Assembly: GCF_001720485.1 (NCBI RefSeq)
Contig: NZ_CP017114.1
Location: 3,162,001 to 3,226,000 of the forward strand
DNA: 64,000 bases
Source: Cobetia marina
GTDB taxonomy: Bacteria; Pseudomonadota; Gammaproteobacteria; Pseudomonadales; Halomonadaceae
Reading direction: 5' to 3'
The notes below the pieces were generated by a model. That model made no database searches. It had not been told where the DNA came from and saw only the letters and a program-made list of their open reading frames with translations. A program made the translations under genes and the position numbers. How positions within the stretch are numbered: position 1 is the stretch's first letter; the number at the start of each line of letters is the position of its first letter. Below are positions 9,927 to 18,583 of the stretch, in pieces.

Positions 9927-10286
9927 TCAGCTGCGCTGTTCGAACTCTTCGCTCGTCTCGCGGGGCAGATCGCTCCACAGGCGCTCGAGGTCATACAGGG
10001 CACGGGTTTCGGCCAGCATGACGTGGACGACGACATCGCCCAGATCCAGCAACACCCAGTCGGAACCGTTGTCGCCTTCGCAACCCAGCGGCTTGACGCC
10101 GGCTTCTTTCACCGTGACCTGCACATTGTTGGCCAGAGCGGCGATATGACGGCTGGAAGTCCCCGTCGCGATCACCATGACATCGGTGACGCTGGTCAGC
10201 TTGGAGACATCGATCTCGCTGATTTCCTGGGCCTTGAGGTCGTCAAGGGCGTCGATCACCAGGTTTTTAAGAGCTTCGGTCTGCAT
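9927..10286 (-). CDS. rsfS: Ribosome silencing factor RsfS
   Basis: Binds ribosomal protein uL14 and blocks joining of the subunits during starvation. The 119-residue protein carries the family core [16 protein letters not shown], then [17 protein letters not shown]. The start is preceded by a GAGGA site. The neighbours nadD (upstream) and rlmH (downstream) match the conserved gene order. Confidence 0.95.
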   Translation of the reverse strand: MQTEALKNLVIDALDDLKAQEISEIDVSKLTSVTDVMVIATGTSSRHIAALANNVQVTVKEAGVKPLGCEGDNGSDWVLLDLGDVVVHVMLAETRALYDLERLWSDLPRETSEEFEQRS

Positions 10287-10378
10287 GATTCCTCGGAAGT
10301 TTGTTCGGCAGGGGGCGCATTCTACCCGTTGGTGATGCGCTCGCCTATGGGCATCGTCAATCTACGCGTCACGAACCC

Positions 10379-11212
10379 TCACTCACAGGGCGGGCAGTAA
10401 AGCGACCGGGCCTCGATATGGCGGATGACCGTCTCGGGCAGCAGGTAGCGCACGCTATCCCCCAGCGCGAGCCGCTCGCGCACGAAGGTCGCGCTGATCG
10501 CCATGCGGGTCGGCAATGACAACCGCAGCAACAGGCCGCCGGGACGCGCCATCAGCTCGGCCACCGTCTGCACTTCCCGCCCCTCGATCAAGGCCTTCAA
10601 CGCCTCTGGCAGAGGAGCATCATGATCAGGGCGCTCGATCACCACGACATGGGCATCATCGAACAGTCGCTCGGCGGCATGCCATTCGCCAAGCTTGAGA
10701 AAGGCATCATGGCCGATGGCCATCACCAGCCGCGCCTGAGGGCCATATTCGCCGCGCAGGCTCGCCAGGGTGTCGGCACTGTAGGACGGCCCATCCCGGA
10801 AAAGCTCGCGGGCATCCGCCTTGAGCCCCGGCTCACCGGCAATCGCAGCCTCCAGCATGGCCAGACGCTCCTCGCTGCTCACCCCGGGTGCGGCACGATG
10901 TGGCGGCTGATGGCAGGGAATCATCAACACATGATCCAGGCCCAGCGCCTCACGCAGTTCGATGGCGCTGCGAAGGTGCCCGTGGTGTACCGGGTCGAAG
11001 GTGCCCCCGAGCATCGCCACCCGGGGGACCGGCCCGAGACAGCCCTCGAAACCGGGCTGTGGCTTCTCGTCAGGCAGAGTGTCGCAGGCCTCCCCACCCG
11101 GCTGTGCGGCGGGTTCGCGCTGCGCGGCGTCGCCGTCGACATTCAGCGGGCGCTGGCTATCGTCCAGCGCCCGTGGCGATGCGCTGACCGAGGAAGGGTC
11201 TGGAGATCTCAC
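10379..11212 (-). CDS. nadD: Nicotinate-nucleotide adenylyltransferase with possible N-terminal extension
   Basis: Makes deamido-NAD from nicotinate mononucleotide and ATP. The conserved enzyme begins near residue 64 ([16 protein letters not shown], the nucleotidyltransferase motif) and ends with [12 protein letters not shown], a standard length of about 214 residues. The long form begins at a GTG that overlaps the proA stop as GTGA, adding 63 residues rich in Pro, Ala, Ser and acidic residues with no recognisable fold. The first plausible start nearer the conserved part is the GTG at 11020; neither start has a clear ribosome site. The enzyme call is secure, the start is not. Confidence 0.9.
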   Translation of the reverse strand: MRSPDPSSVSASPRALDDSQRPLNVDGDAAQREPAAQPGGEACDTLPDEKPQPGFEGCLGPVPRVAMLGGTFDPVHHGHLRSAIELREALGLDHVLMIPCHQPPHRAAPGVSSEERLAMLEAAIAGEPGLKADARELFRDGPSYSADTLASLRGEYGPQARLVMAIGHDAFLKLGEWHAAERLFDDAHVVVIERPDHDAPLPEALKALIEGREVQTVAELMARPGGLLLRLSLPTRMAISATFVRERLALGDSVRYLLPETVIRHIEARSLYCPPCE

Positions 11213-12492
11213 TGACGAATCTGCCCATCGCCGAACACGACATACTTGCGTGTGGTGAGCCCTTCCAGCCCCACGGGCCCGCGAGCGTGCAGCTTGTCGG
11301 TGGAAATGCCGATCTCGGCACCCAATCCGTATTCGAAGCCATCGGCAAAGCGGGTGGAGGCATTGACCATCACGGAGCTGGAATCCACTTCGGCCATGAA
11401 CCGGCGCGCCAGCGCATAGTTGTCGGTGATGATGGCTTCGGTATGTCCGGAGCTGTGACGCTCGATATGCGCCATCGCCGCTTCCACGCCCTCGACGACC
11501 CGAATCGCCAGAATCGGTGCCAGATACTCGGTATCCCAGTCCTGATCCGTGGCGGCCATGGCCTCGGACAGGATGTCACAGGTGCGTTCACAGCCACGAA
11601 TCTCGACCTCATGGACCGCCAGACGCTCGGCGATGCGCGGCAGCACCTCGGCCGCGACAGCCGCATCCACCAGCAGGGTCTCCATGGTGTTGCAGGTACC
11701 GTAACGGTGCGTCTTGGCGTTCTCGGCGATGCTCACCGCCATGTCGAGATCTGCCGTGGCGTCGATATAGACGTGGCAGATACCGTCGAGATGCTTGATG
11801 ACCGGCACGCGCGCCTCATTGGTGATGCGCTCGACCAGACTCTTGCCCCCACGCGGGATGATGACATCGACGTACTCGGGCATCGCGATCAGACGGCCCA
11901 CCGCGGCACGGTCCGTGGTGGCCACCACCTGCACCGCCGTCGCCGGCAGCCCGGCCGCCACCAGCGCCTCGCGGATGATCTCACCCAGCGCACGGTTGCT
12001 GGACGCCGCTTCGGAACCACCACGCAGGATGCAGGCATTGCCGGACTTGAGGCACAGGCTGGCGGCTTCGATGGTGACGTTGGGCCGTGATTCGAAGATG
12101 ATGCCGATCACGCCCAGTGGCACACGCATGTGACCGACCTGGATGCCGCTGGGACGATATTTCAGGCCATCGATCTCACCGACCGGGTCCGGCAGGGCCG
12201 CGACCTGCTCGAGCCCCTCGATCATGGCGTCGATACGCGCCGGCGTGAGGGCGAGGCGGTCGACCATCGCCTCCGACAGGCCATTGTCACGCGCTCGCGT
12301 CAGGTCATCGGCATTGGCGGCGGTCAGCGACTCGCGGCGCTCGTCGATCAGTCGTGCCATGATCTGCAGCGCCCGGTTCTTGAGGCCGCTGTCGACACGA
12401 CGCATCACCACGCTCGCTGCGCGGGCATCGCCGCCCAGACCGTTCATGTAAGCCACGACGTCCGTGGTGTCGTGCTTGCCCAGCTCGCTCAT
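11209..12492 (-). CDS. proA: Glutamate-5-semialdehyde dehydrogenase (gamma-glutamyl phosphate reductase)
   Basis: Second step of proline synthesis: reduces gamma-glutamyl phosphate to the semialdehyde with NADPH. The start at [13 protein letters not shown] gives 427 residues, close to the usual 417. Seen: the cofactor region [14 protein letters not shown] at about 127-140 and the catalytic cysteine C267 in [11 protein letters not shown]. proB is not in the window. Four-base overlap with nadD. Confidence 0.96.
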   Translation of the reverse strand: MSELGKHDTTDVVAYMNGLGGDARAASVVMRRVDSGLKNRALQIMARLIDERRESLTAANADDLTRARDNGLSEAMVDRLALTPARIDAMIEGLEQVAALPDPVGEIDGLKYRPSGIQVGHMRVPLGVIGIIFESRPNVTIEAASLCLKSGNACILRGGSEAASSNRALGEIIREALVAAGLPATAVQVVATTDRAAVGRLIAMPEYVDVIIPRGGKSLVERITNEARVPVIKHLDGICHVYIDATADLDMAVSIAENAKTHRYGTCNTMETLLVDAAVAAEVLPRIAERLAVHEVEIRGCERTCDILSEAMAATDQDWDTEYLAPILAIRVVEGVEAAMAHIERHSSGHTEAIITDNYALARRFMAEVDSSSVMVNASTRFADGFEYGLGAEIGISTDKLHARGPVGLEGLTTRKYVVFGDGQIRQ

Positions 12493-12783
12493 GTGCCTTG
12501 TCTCATTCGTAGAAAGATGTAGGAAAATGCCTTCCGCCCGCTCTGGCGCCTGTGGATCAGCCGAGGGAGGGGTGAAGCGAAAGCGCCGGATCACCTCGAC
12601 ACTTCGGAAAATCATGGTTTGGGGTATGCTGGCCCGTATCAGCGCCTGGCAGAGCCGGGACAGGCAGGCGGCATCACGCTCGCACATCCTGTCATGGCAT
12701 GGCTCAATGCGCTGCGCCCCATCCGACCGGGGAGTCTGGTCGGATTCATGTCATCCACGGGAAAGGTGCCAATATAAGTCACC

Positions 12784-13725
12784 ATGGAGATCAAGTTCAA
12801 AGTCCGGGTCAGTCAGTTCATCTGTCTGCTCGGCTCTGTGCTGTTGCTGCTGGAAGCGGCGCGCCAGATCAGCCTCGCCCTGACCATCACCGGACTGCTG
12901 CTGGCCATCGGCGGCACCTTGCTGCTGGTGGTCTCCCTGGCACACGAACTCTTCACGCTGGGCTGGTTCCGGACCACGGCCATGCTCAGCGTGGCGGTGA
13001 TCATGGCGCTGCTGGTGCTGCTGGCACCCGAGCAGCACATGATGTGGCTATGGGGGTTTGCCGTGCTGCTGCTCTATCCGCGCCCCTCGTGGCTGGCGCC
13101 GGCCTGCGCCATCATCGGGCTGATCACCACCTGGCTGGCACTCACGCCGCTGGGCAGTGACTGGCTGAGCCTTGGCATCGGCATCACGGCCACCTTGATG
13201 GCGCTGGGCGCCATCGCCGGGCAGCGTCAGCAGGAGGTCTGGCGTCAGCTGGAGCGGCGCGGTCGCCGTGACGCGAATCGTGCCATCTGGTCACAATACC
13301 AGCTGCTCCGGGATCTGCCGCGGGAAATTTCCCGGGCAGATCGTGAAGGCATCCACATCGAGCTGATCCTGCTGGAGCCAGCCACCCCCACCCGCCTCAC
13401 GCGTCGCCGTCTGCTGAATACGCTGGACAGCGCGGCGCTGCCCCATGAGACACGCTATCAGCTTGACGACGGCTGCCTGGCGTTGCTGTTGGTGGCACGC
13501 AGCGAACACGCCGCCAACCTGCGGCGTCGGCAGCTCATGGAGCATCTTGCCATGCCAGTGCGGGCGCGGGTCCAGCCGCTGAACGATACCGAGGCCGACC
13601 ATCTCGACCTGCAGGCGGCGAGCGCCAACCTCAGCGAGGAGCGCGAGCCGATCACTCACCTGCCCGCGCTCCCCTCCCGAAAGGCGACACTCGCCGACAC
13701 CCCCCAGGCGGAGGCTGAAGACTGA
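12784..13725 (+). CDS. Polytopic membrane protein with a GGDEF-like degenerate C-terminal domain
   Basis: The 313-residue protein has about six hydrophobic segments in residues 10-140, then a basic linker and a cytosolic domain from about 170. That domain resembles the tail of a GGDEF fold (YQLDDGCLALLLV lies where the signature hairpin would be), but none of the GGDEF, metal or nucleotide residues is present. It has the same architecture as the next gene, with which it shares one base (TGATG), suggesting an old duplication and a heteromeric pair. The C-terminal 40 residues are low-complexity. Not recognised as a named family; no enzymatic function is claimed. Confidence 0.8.
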   Translation: MEIKFKVRVSQFICLLGSVLLLLEAARQISLALTITGLLLAIGGTLLLVVSLAHELFTLGWFRTTAMLSVAVIMALLVLLAPEQHMMWLWGFAVLLLYPRPSWLAPACAIIGLITTWLALTPLGSDWLSLGIGITATLMALGAIAGQRQQEVWRQLERRGRRDANRAIWSQYQLLRDLPREISRADREGIHIELILLEPATPTRLTRRRLLNTLDSAALPHETRYQLDDGCLALLLVARSEHAANLRRRQLMEHLAMPVRARVQPLNDTEADHLDLQAASANLSEEREPITHLPALPSRKATLADTPQAEAED

Positions 13726-14687
13726 TGTCCTCGTCAACGACGGCCACGCGCGCCAGAGAGCGCCGCCGGCTGGCCAATCGCAAGACCCTGATCATGCTGC
13801 TGGCGACCCTGGTGCTGGCCACCTACGCGCTCTGGCGTTATCTGGTCGGGGACTACTCCCACATCCTGACACCGGTGCTGGCCACCTTGCTGATGGGGAT
13901 CGCGACCGCTCTGCACCTCCTGGATGAAGAGCAGCCGCTTCCCGCCTATCTGGCGCTGATCGGCGGTTATCTGATGCTGGCGCTGGAGGCCCCCAGCGCG
14001 CACATCGGAATGTCGCTGTGGCTGGGATTGCCGAGCATCCTGACGCTGCTGCTGCTGCCATTGGCGCCGGCGATGCTCTTGAACGTGGTACTGGCCCCGC
14101 TGTGGCTATGGCTGCTGGGTCAGCCGGATGACAACTTCGGCGAGGTACTGCGCTATGTCTGCCTGCTGCTGGTCGCCAGCCAGCCCTTCGTGATCAACAA
14201 CCTGCAGTCAGGTGTCATGCGCATGACCGCCAGCGAGGAAGTCGAGTGCAATGCCTACAATGCGCGCACCGGCCAGCAGCGGCTGACCAGCGAGGCCGCA
14301 CGCGCCAGTGCGCTGGAGCAGCCGTTGAGCATCCTGGTCATCTACCTGCCGCAGCTGGAGATGCTCGGTGAGCAATTCGGGGAAGACCGCCGCATCGAGT
14401 GTCTCTCCTCGGCCTGCGATGTCATGCAGGGCATCTCGCGTCAGGGCGATCTGCTGTGTCGCAGTGACAAGGCCACGTTCTGGCTGATGCTCCCCAATAC
14501 CGGCGAGGCCGGCGCTCTGATCATGCGTGAACGCCTGACGGCCGCCCTGGCGGCGACGACACAGCCCGAGACCGGCTCGATCATCGCTCACGCTCGTCTC
14601 GTCAACTACAAGGCGGGCGACACGGTACAGAAACTCGAACAACGCCTGCTGGCCGCCCAACTCACCCTGATGGACCTCAATGAATGA
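13725..14687 (+). CDS. Membrane protein with catalytically dead GGDEF domain
   Basis: The 320-residue protein has about six membrane segments (residues 20-165) followed by a recognisable GGDEF fold at about 185-315: NARTGQQRLTSEAAR matches the domain opening, QPLSILVIYLPQLE the first strand, and QGDLLCRSDKATFWLMLPNT the signature hairpin. The metal-binding aspartate of strand 1 is Tyr, and the GGDEF signature reads SDKATF, so cyclic-di-GMP synthesis is not expected. It overlaps the previous gene by one base and the DedA-PAP2 gene by four (ATGA). Inference: a sensory or scaffolding subunit tied to the DedA-PAP2 protein. Confidence 0.82.
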   Translation: MSSSTTATRARERRRLANRKTLIMLLATLVLATYALWRYLVGDYSHILTPVLATLLMGIATALHLLDEEQPLPAYLALIGGYLMLALEAPSAHIGMSLWLGLPSILTLLLLPLAPAMLLNVVLAPLWLWLLGQPDDNFGEVLRYVCLLLVASQPFVINNLQSGVMRMTASEEVECNAYNARTGQQRLTSEAARASALEQPLSILVIYLPQLEMLGEQFGEDRRIECLSSACDVMQGISRQGDLLCRSDKATFWLMLPNTGEAGALIMRERLTAALAATTQPETGSIIAHARLVNYKAGDTVQKLEQRLLAAQLTLMDLNE

Positions 14688-16138
14688 GCAACACCCTTGC
14701 CACACTGACTCACTGGCTGGACCCCACCTCCCTGATGGCCACGCTGAGCGAGCACCCCGTGGCGCTGATTGTCATCATCGGCTTCACCTCCCTGCTCGAA
14801 TCCCTCGCCATCGTCGGACTGCTGGTCCCCGGCGTGGTCATGCTGACGGCCGGCGCCTCGCTGGCGGGGCACCTTGAGCTTTCCCTGCCACTGGTGCTGC
14901 TTTCCGGTGCGCTGGGGGCCGTGATCGGCGATGGCGTGAGCTTCTGGCTCGGCGTCCATCATCGGGATCAGTTACCGCAACGCTGGCCCTTCTCGCGCCA
15001 CCCCGAATGGATCGAACACGGTCAGCGCTTCTTCCATCGTCACGGCAGCTGGTCGATCGCCTTCGGGCGTTTCGTCGGCCCGGTACGCCCGATCATCCCG
15101 CTGGTCGCGGGCATGCTGGACATGCCGGCCTCGCGCTTCTTCATGGTCAATGGTCTCTCGGCACTGGCGTGGTCTCCCGCCTATCTGTTGCCGGGCTACC
15201 TGCTGGGCCAGACCTGGCAATCGCTGTTCACGCTGCCACCGGGCGCCAACGGCCTGCTGATCGGCCTGGCCAGCGGCCTGATCGCCTGCGCCTTTGCCTT
15301 CTCCTTTCTGCGCCGCCAGCTGGGCCGCGAAGGCCGCCTCTATCACTGGCTGGCGCGCCGCATGCGTCGCTCGGCATCCGGCCGTCGCCTGTGGTGGCAG
15401 CTGCGCCACCCCGACCCGGAAGGCGAGTTCCCGCTGGCCTCGATGGCACTGCTGGTCTTTGCCGTCATCAGCGTGCCCGCGATGAGTCTGGCGGCACTCG
15501 CTCACCCCGGGCCCTGGCAGATCGACGTCGTCGCGGCCTCGCTCGCCGACAGACTCCACACCCTGCTGCCCGAGAACCTTCTGCACCAGGCCAGCCTGTG
15601 GCTGTCGCAGCTCGGCGATGGCACGGGGCTAGCGGCACTCGTGGCGCCCTGGCTCGTGTGGCTGGCACTCACGCGCCGCCATGCGATATGGATCCATCTG
15701 AGCGCCGCCTGGGTCGGCATCGCCTGCGCCAATACCGTGCTCAAGTATCTGATCCAGCGCCCCCGTCCGGACACTCCCGCCTTCCTCGAGGGCTCGATGT
15801 CGTTCCCCAGTGCCCACACGGCCGGTGCCGTCGCGGTATTCGGCCTGGCAGCCGCCTTCATCGCCGAACGGCAACCCTCTCCACGCCGACGCTGGATCTA
15901 CTGGAGCGCCATCATCGCCTGTAGCGTGATCGGGCTGTCTCGCATCTTCCTCGGCGTGCACTATCTGAGCGATATCCTGGGCGGCGCCTGTCTGGGACTG
16001 CTGGCGTGTGCTCTGGTGCGCATCAGCTACCCTGCCTTCGTCCAGCAACCCTGCCCCTCGCCGACCGCCCCCGTGGTGTGGTTGAGCCTGGCGAGTCTGG
16101 GTCTGCTGACGGCGCGCCTGCTGTGGCTGCCGCTCTAG
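14684..16138 (+). CDS. DedA-PAP2 fusion (undecaprenyl-phosphate/lipid carrier membrane protein)
   Basis: The 484-residue polytopic protein joins two families. Residues 1-200 are a DedA/VTT domain (SLAIVGLLVPGVVML, then FGRFVGPVRPIIPLVAG with the conserved arginines). Residues from about 240 form a PAP2 phosphatase with all three motifs: KYLIQRPRPD, PSAH (in SFPSAHTAG) and SRIFLGVHYLSD. DedA proteins are known undecaprenyl-phosphate translocases and PAP2 proteins dephosphorylate lipid pyrophosphates, so the fusion would couple dephosphorylation and recycling of a lipid carrier. This substrate is inference. Third gene of an operon with two degenerate-GGDEF membrane proteins. Confidence 0.92.
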   Translation: MSNTLATLTHWLDPTSLMATLSEHPVALIVIIGFTSLLESLAIVGLLVPGVVMLTAGASLAGHLELSLPLVLLSGALGAVIGDGVSFWLGVHHRDQLPQRWPFSRHPEWIEHGQRFFHRHGSWSIAFGRFVGPVRPIIPLVAGMLDMPASRFFMVNGLSALAWSPAYLLPGYLLGQTWQSLFTLPPGANGLLIGLASGLIACAFAFSFLRRQLGREGRLYHWLARRMRRSASGRRLWWQLRHPDPEGEFPLASMALLVFAVISVPAMSLAALAHPGPWQIDVVAASLADRLHTLLPENLLHQASLWLSQLGDGTGLAALVAPWLVWLALTRRHAIWIHLSAAWVGIACANTVLKYLIQRPRPDTPAFLEGSMSFPSAHTAGAVAVFGLAAAFIAERQPSPRRRWIYWSAIIACSVIGLSRIFLGVHYLSDILGGACLGLLACALVRISYPAFVQQPCPSPTAPVVWLSLASLGLLTARLLWLPL

Positions 16139-16221
16139 ACCGTCATTCACGATCGACCCTCAAGGTGATCGCTGCACGTCATCACCGCCACCACCTTCGC
16201 CTTCTGCCCAAGAGGATACCC

Positions 16222-17100
16222 ATGCCCGGTCCTGCCGCTCCCCCTGCCAACCAGCCCCAGGCGCTCATGTCGATTCATCTCGGCATCGCGCTGCTCGGCG
16301 GCACGGCGCTGTTCTCGAAGGGCCTGCCACTCTCGGCGCTCGACATCACCACCTGGCGCAGCCTGCTGGCCGGCCTGTTCCTTCTGTGGATCGCACGGCT
16401 GAAGTGGCAGGTCTCGCTGCGCCTGAGCGGCCGCGACTGGGCGCTGGTGGGCGTGGCCGCGGCGTTGATGGCCGCTCACTGGGTCAGCTACTTCCACGCG
16501 ATGCAGGTCTCGTCCGTGGCCACCGGCATGCTGGCACTGTTCACCTATCCCATCTTCATCGTGCTGCTGGAACCCTGGGTGGAGGGCACGCGCCTGAAAG
16601 CCGGGGATCTGGCGGCGGCAGGGCTGGTGTGCATCGGCGTCTGGCTGCTGGTTCCCGGCGGCGACAGCAGCGCGCAGGGCGATAGCCTGGCGGGAGTGTT
16701 GTGGGGCGTGTTCTCGGGCCTGCTGTTCGCGGCGCGCAATCTGCTGGTGCGCTACCGTCTCAGCCACCTCAACCCGGTGCTGTCGATGAGCCTGCAGGCG
16801 CTGGGCGTGGTGGTGCTGACATTGCCGTTCGCCTCCGGCGAGATCATGGACGCAAGCCCGGGAACAGGCATCGCCATGCTGGTACTGGCCGTCGTGTTCA
16901 CGGCCACCCCCCATGCCCTGATGACCTTCGCCCTGGGCGGCCTCAGGGCCAAGACCGTCGGCATGATCGGCTGTCTGCAGCCGGTGTATGGGGTGCTGCT
17001 TGCCTGGTTGATTCTCGGCGAGGCCCCCACCTGGATGACGCTGGTGGGCGGCAGTTTCATCGTGGCGGCGGCGGCACTGGAGACCCTGCGACGCAATTGA
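16222..17100 (+). CDS. EamA family (drug/metabolite superfamily) transporter
   Basis: The 292-residue inner-membrane protein has two EamA repeats, each of about five membrane segments: the first opens with HLGIALLGGTALFSKGLP, the second with GVLWGVFSGLLFAARNLLVRYR. The start is fixed by an AAGAGGA ribosome site seven bases upstream. Family members export amino acids or other small metabolites; the substrate cannot be read from sequence. It follows the DedA-PAP2 gene by 83 bases and converges on the LysE-type exporter. Confidence 0.9.
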   Translation: MPGPAAPPANQPQALMSIHLGIALLGGTALFSKGLPLSALDITTWRSLLAGLFLLWIARLKWQVSLRLSGRDWALVGVAAALMAAHWVSYFHAMQVSSVATGMLALFTYPIFIVLLEPWVEGTRLKAGDLAAAGLVCIGVWLLVPGGDSSAQGDSLAGVLWGVFSGLLFAARNLLVRYRLSHLNPVLSMSLQALGVVVLTLPFASGEIMDASPGTGIAMLVLAVVFTATPHALMTFALGGLRAKTVGMIGCLQPVYGVLLAWLILGEAPTWMTLVGGSFIVAAAALETLRRN

Positions 17101-17181
17101 CTCGCACACCACCGTTGAGACAGCTGCCGGCGTTGCGCCAGCCGCCCCGATAGTCCCCGTCGTCGCGGTTGCTCCAGCCGG

Positions 17182-17224
17182 CGAACACACGAAGGCCCGC
17201 CATTGGCGGGCCTTCGTGTGTTCG
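17182..17224. terminator. Perfect 21-base inverted repeat between convergent exporter genes
   Basis: Two 21-base arms are exact reverse complements separated by a single base, giving a very stable hairpin without flanking T-runs. Its position between two convergent genes fits a bidirectional terminator. Confidence 0.75.
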
Positions 17225-17257
17225 GGGGGTGTCGGTCAGCGCCTTGGCATGCCGAGG

Positions 17258-17887
17258 TCAGCCGGTGGCGAGCCAGATGCCCACGCCGACCATCAGGGTC
17301 CCCGCGACCCGGTTCATGAGCCGCACGCGCGAACCACGACCGAGCCAGCGCGCCAGTCCACTGCCGCCACCGGCATACAGCATCAGACAGCTGAATTCGA
17401 GCGTGAGAATGATGCCCACCAGCGCCACCAGCTGTGGCGTCATCGGCAGGCTCGCGTCCAGAAACGGTGGCAGCAGCGCGATGAAGAACGCCCAGCCCTT
17501 GGGATTGGCGATGGCGGTGACGAAGCCCTGTGCCGCCAATGTCCGCCGCGAGGCGCGTGGTGCAGCACTGGCCTCGCCCACGGCCCCCAGCGCCAGGCGC
17601 CCCCGCGAGCGCCACATCTGGATGCCGAGCCACACCAGATAGGCGCCCCCAGCCAGCTTGAAGGCCGAGAACACCAGCGGATAGCGCAGCATGATGGTCG
17701 CGACCCCGATCACGGCCGAGACCGCCACCAGCCCGACCCCCAGCAGCTCGCCCACCATCATCCACAGGGTGCGGCGCACCCCTTGCGTCATCCCCAGGGT
17801 CATGGCCAGCGTCATGCACATGCCCGGTGTCAGCGACACCAGAAAGAAGGTCGGCACGAACACCGACAACAATGACCAATTCAGCAT
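17258..17887 (-). CDS. LysE/RhtB family amino-acid exporter
   Basis: The 209-residue membrane protein has about six membrane segments and the family N-terminus FLVSLTPGMCMTLAM, where the PG motif is characteristic, and a later ANPKGWAFF motif. The start at MLNWSLLSVF is chosen over an upstream GTG because GGGAG lies eight bases before it. Family members export lysine, homoserine, threonine or similar compounds; the substrate is not determinable here. Divergently placed next to ubiX with only a 42-base gap on the same strand. Confidence 0.9.
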   Translation of the reverse strand: MLNWSLLSVFVPTFFLVSLTPGMCMTLAMTLGMTQGVRRTLWMMVGELLGVGLVAVSAVIGVATIMLRYPLVFSAFKLAGGAYLVWLGIQMWRSRGRLALGAVGEASAAPRASRRTLAAQGFVTAIANPKGWAFFIALLPPFLDASLPMTPQLVALVGIILTLEFSCLMLYAGGGSGLARWLGRGSRVRLMNRVAGTLMVGVGIWLATG

Positions 17888-17929
17888 TCCCTGCTCTCCC
17901 TGCACAATCCGATGATCAAGATGACGACA

Positions 17930-18583
17930 CTAGTCACCACTGACATGCCCTTCGCCCCAGCGCGGCATCAGCGCATGCGCGATTCCCAGCTGATTGAGAA
18001 TGCGCGCGACGATGAAGTCGATCATGTCATCGAGTGTCTGCGGGCGGTGATAGAAGCCGGGGGCGGCGGGCAGGATGACGGCCCCCATGCGCGTCAGGCT
18101 CAGCATGTGTTCGAGATGGATCGCCGAGAACGGCGTCTCGCGCGGCACCAGAATCAGCGTGCGACGCTCCTTGAGGGCGACGTCGGCGGCGCGTTCGATC
18201 AGATTGTTGCTGGCGCCGGTCGCGATGGACGAGAGCGAGCCGGTGGAACATGGACATACCACCATGGCACTCGGCGCGCCGGAGCCGGACGCCACGGGCG
18301 CCATCCAGTCCTCGCGGCCGAAGCAGCGAATCTGACCGGGCCTGGCGGCGTAGCGCTGGGTGAGCACCTCGGTGAGGCGAACCGGGCGCGCCGGCAGTTC
18401 TTCATCGGTCTCGGTGGCGATCACCATGTGGGCGGCCTTGGAGACCATCACCATCACCTCATGACCCGCCGCGACCAGGCATTCGATCAGCCGCAGGCCA
18501 TACTGGGCACCCGAGGCCCCGGTCAGCGCGACGGTGACCGCTGACTTGAACTCCCCTTCGGGGGCTTTCGCTTGCTGGCTCAT
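17930..18583 (-). CDS. ubiX: Flavin prenyltransferase UbiX
   Basis: Attaches dimethylallyl to FMN to make the prenylated flavin cofactor of UbiD decarboxylase, needed for ubiquinone synthesis. The 217-residue protein shows the FMN-binding opening VALTGASGAQYGLRL, the CPCSTGSLSSIATG loop and the C-terminal LVPRETPFS...HLEHMLSL motif. It overlaps mpl by four bases. ubiD is not in the window. Confidence 0.95.
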   Translation of the reverse strand: MSQQAKAPEGEFKSAVTVALTGASGAQYGLRLIECLVAAGHEVMVMVSKAAHMVIATETDEELPARPVRLTEVLTQRYAARPGQIRCFGREDWMAPVASGSGAPSAMVVCPCSTGSLSSIATGASNNLIERAADVALKERRTLILVPRETPFSAIHLEHMLSLTRMGAVILPAAPGFYHRPQTLDDMIDFIVARILNQLGIAHALMPRWGEGHVSGD

